Positions 62,581-64,000 of a DNA stretch of 64,000 nucleotides are shown here, piece after piece. The stretch lies in assembly GCA_027493955.1 (NCBI GenBank), contig JAOSJT010000001.1, forward strand, positions 5,173,943 to 5,237,942. Reading direction: 5' to 3'. Position 1 is the first letter of the stretch. Every line of letters starts with the position of its first letter. Made by a program: the position numbers and the translations under genes. Under the pieces are notes generated by a model. That model ran no database searches. It was not told where the DNA came from and saw only the letters and a program-made list of their open reading frames with translations. This stretch comes from Bacteroidia bacterium (lineage in GTDB: Bacteria > Bacteroidota > Ignavibacteria > SZUA-365).

Positions 62581-64000
62581 CTACCGCACGACAATTTCGT
62601 CAAGGAAAATCCATGTCTTGCCGCCCGCGCCTGCGTGCCACGGGGGACACGCGGGCATCGCGCGCGCCTGCATGCGGACGTATCGCGCGCGCGGGATGTC
62701 CACCGGCACGACAGCGTCGTATGTGAACGACTGCTCTGCGCGGTCCCGCTCCGGCGGCGTAACGGTGCCCGCCTCGGTGAAGGTAATGCCATCACGCGAG
62801 GTGGACAGGGTCACGGCGCGCGGCAGGAATATCCACGCTTGCTGGTAGTGTAAAAAGCCGACCCGCAACTCGCGCAGACTTCGCTCCGCACCGAGATCGA
62901 TCACCGCTTCGACATCCCGACCTTCATGCCCCTGCCAGTTCCCGTCCCGAAAGGACGCGGAGCCGCGTATGCCGTCGGTGAGCGCAGCGGGTCCGCCCGC
63001 ACTGTAGCTCCTGGACGGTGGCTGCGCTAACGTGACTGCGGCGGAAAACCCCATGTGAATGTCGTAACGCAGTTGTCTGGCGGGACTGACACGCGTGCCC
63101 GGGCCTACCGCATACGCCGAGAGCATGCCCTCGCCGTGAAGGAGAAAAGGACGCCTGAATTTCTCGGAAGCTGTGGTGTCCGGACCGTGCGCATAGCGCA
63201 GCGAGAGTCCCGGCTGACCAGCTTTCAAAGTCATGCGCAAGCCTCCCGCAGCGGTGTCGCTGACGCTATGGAATCGCACGGGCGGCGCTTCGTACCCGTA
63301 GCCGATGGACAGGGTGTCCATTCGGGGATAGAAGCGCTGGACGCGATCGTGAAAGTGTAGCCAGTCGCGCGCCTGCGCGGGCGACCACAGCACTTCAGCC
63401 ATGGCGAGAATGCGGGGAAAGACCTTCGATTCCACGAGATGCTGCGGAGCGTGTTCCGTCCACATATTGCATTCACCACCCAGGATATACGCCGCTTCGG
63501 ACGGCTTCAGATCTGGCGGAATAGGATCGAAAGAGTACACCTTCGCGAGATCCGTGGTGGCGACGTCATAATCGAAATAGGCATGACTGGTGGGGGAGAC
63601 GATGGCATAATGCTTTGCCCGCGCCGCCGCGGCTGCGCCTTCGAAACCGCGCCAGGATTGCACGGTTGCGCCTTCCGGCAGACCACCTTCGAGAATCTCG
63701 TCCCAGCCGATGAGCTTGCGCCCGCGTTCGCGAAGAAACGTACCGATGCGTCCGATAAACCAGGATTGCAGTTCATGCTCGTCTGCGAGGCCTTCTTCCC
63801 GTATGCGCCGCCGACAATCGGCGCAGTGTTCCCAACGGTATTTCGGCGCCTCATCGCCGCCGATATGTATGTATTCCGAGGGGAAGAGCGCGATGACCTC
63901 CGTCAGCACATCCTCCAGAAAGCGGAAGGTCTCGTCCTTACCGGCGCAGTAAATATCCTTGAACACGCCCCAGTCATTCGCTACCTCGAACGGACCGCCC
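62581..64000 (-). CDS. GH20 beta-N-acetylhexosaminidase, 5' end missing
   Basis: About 473 residues are present; the frame stays open to the window edge (GGPFEVANDWG precedes VFKDIYCAGKDETFRFLEDVL), so the N-terminal part is outside. The GH20 catalytic pair is the D-E of IHIGGDEAPKYRWEHC (codons at 63850-63855). ELQSWFIGRIGTFLRERGRKLIGWDEILEGG, VQSWRGFEGAAAAARAKHYAIVSP, YILGGECNMWTEH and FPRILAMAEVLWSP follow. The C-terminus carries a CHB/HEX-type beta domain and a discoidin-like module (AVIDLGAERSLRELRVGFL, ARYVRMQARAM). It frees terminal GlcNAc or GalNAc from glycans outside the cytoplasm. It heads the operon with the permease. Confidence 0.93.
   Translation of the reverse strand, partial: GGPFEVANDWGVFKDIYCAGKDETFRFLEDVLTEVIALFPSEYIHIGGDEAPKYRWEHCADCRRRIREEGLADEHELQSWFIGRIGTFLRERGRKLIGWDEILEGGLPEGATVQSWRGFEGAAAAARAKHYAIVSPTSHAYFDYDVATTDLAKVYSFDPIPPDLKPSEAAYILGGECNMWTEHAPQHLVESKVFPRILAMAEVLWSPAQARDWLHFHDRVQRFYPRMDTLSIGYGYEAPPVRFHSVSDTAAGGLRMTLKAGQPGLSLRYAHGPDTTASEKFRRPFLLHGEGMLSAYAVGPGTRVSPARQLRYDIHMGFSAAVTLAQPPSRSYSAGGPAALTDGIRGSASFRDGNWQGHEGRDVEAVIDLGAERSLRELRVGFLHYQQAWIFLPRAVTLSTSRDGITFTEAGTVTPPERDRAEQSFTYDAVVPVDIPRARYVRMQARAMPACPPWHAGAGGKTWIFLDEIVVR

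Overview
The window looks like a chromosome segment of a moderately GC-rich, Gram-negative, T9SS-secreting member of the Bacteroidota/Chlorobiota side of the tree (Ignavibacteria or Kapabacteria-like; this placement is inference). The evidence is four large secreted proteins with C-terminal sorting domains (two carry the NPFNPST/NPFNPGT-type motif), a PorX-type PglZ response regulator, a TonB-dependent receptor with a carboxypeptidase-regulatory-like N-terminus, a TonB protein, and a full set of ordinary housekeeping genes.

Layout. 0-8 kb: the 3' part of a fibronectin type III protein, converging on a tandem pair of about 1,050-residue VWA/Ig-like T9SS cargo proteins. 8-11.3 kb: a minus-strand run tonB, two lipoproteins, an NHL beta-propeller protein and ssb, with a near-consensus promoter in front and a hairpin terminator behind. 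11.7-15.8 kb: tRNA-Leu(CAG), uridine kinase, DsbD and a lipoprotein-type MsrA. 16-28.5 kb: a 1,100-residue repeat protein with a T9SS tail, a CHASE histidine kinase, an M20 dipeptidase, a THUMP-like methyltransferase, a TonB-dependent receptor, and a polyprenyl-phosphate sugar transferase with a small membrane protein. 28.8-35.1 kb: one tight minus-strand operon porX-tsaE-tsaB-accD-panC-panD-nucleotidyltransferase-YciO/TsaC-like. 35.4-42 kb: adk with two related outer-membrane-type proteins, rlmN and a malic enzyme-phosphotransacetylase fusion. 42-48.6 kb is accessory-like: a degenerate RAYT-type transposase, a family 9 glycosyltransferase, repeat-rich DNA, and three tandem copies of a propeller-like lipoprotein gene (one remnant, one frameshifted, one intact). 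48.9-52.3 kb: a large T9SS cargo protein. 53-64 kb: thyX, then a minus-strand carbohydrate block (GH20 hexosaminidase, MFS sugar permease, ROK kinase, transglutaminase-like exported protein, Tat-exported clan-A glycosidase) that could take hexosamine-containing glycans from cleavage through uptake to phosphorylation.

A striking feature is the intergenic DNA: several families of short degenerate repeats (GTGAAAAGG / TAAAGAG tracts, CGTAAAT-type tracts, GCGCAGAG-type units and a duplicated ~200 bp element) fill most gaps. At convergent gene ends the purine-rich and pyrimidine-rich halves face each other and could fold as long imperfect hairpins. No CRISPR array, rRNA or intact insertion sequence was seen. 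Starts were moved inward where a signal peptide, a ribosome binding site or the family N-terminus supported it.
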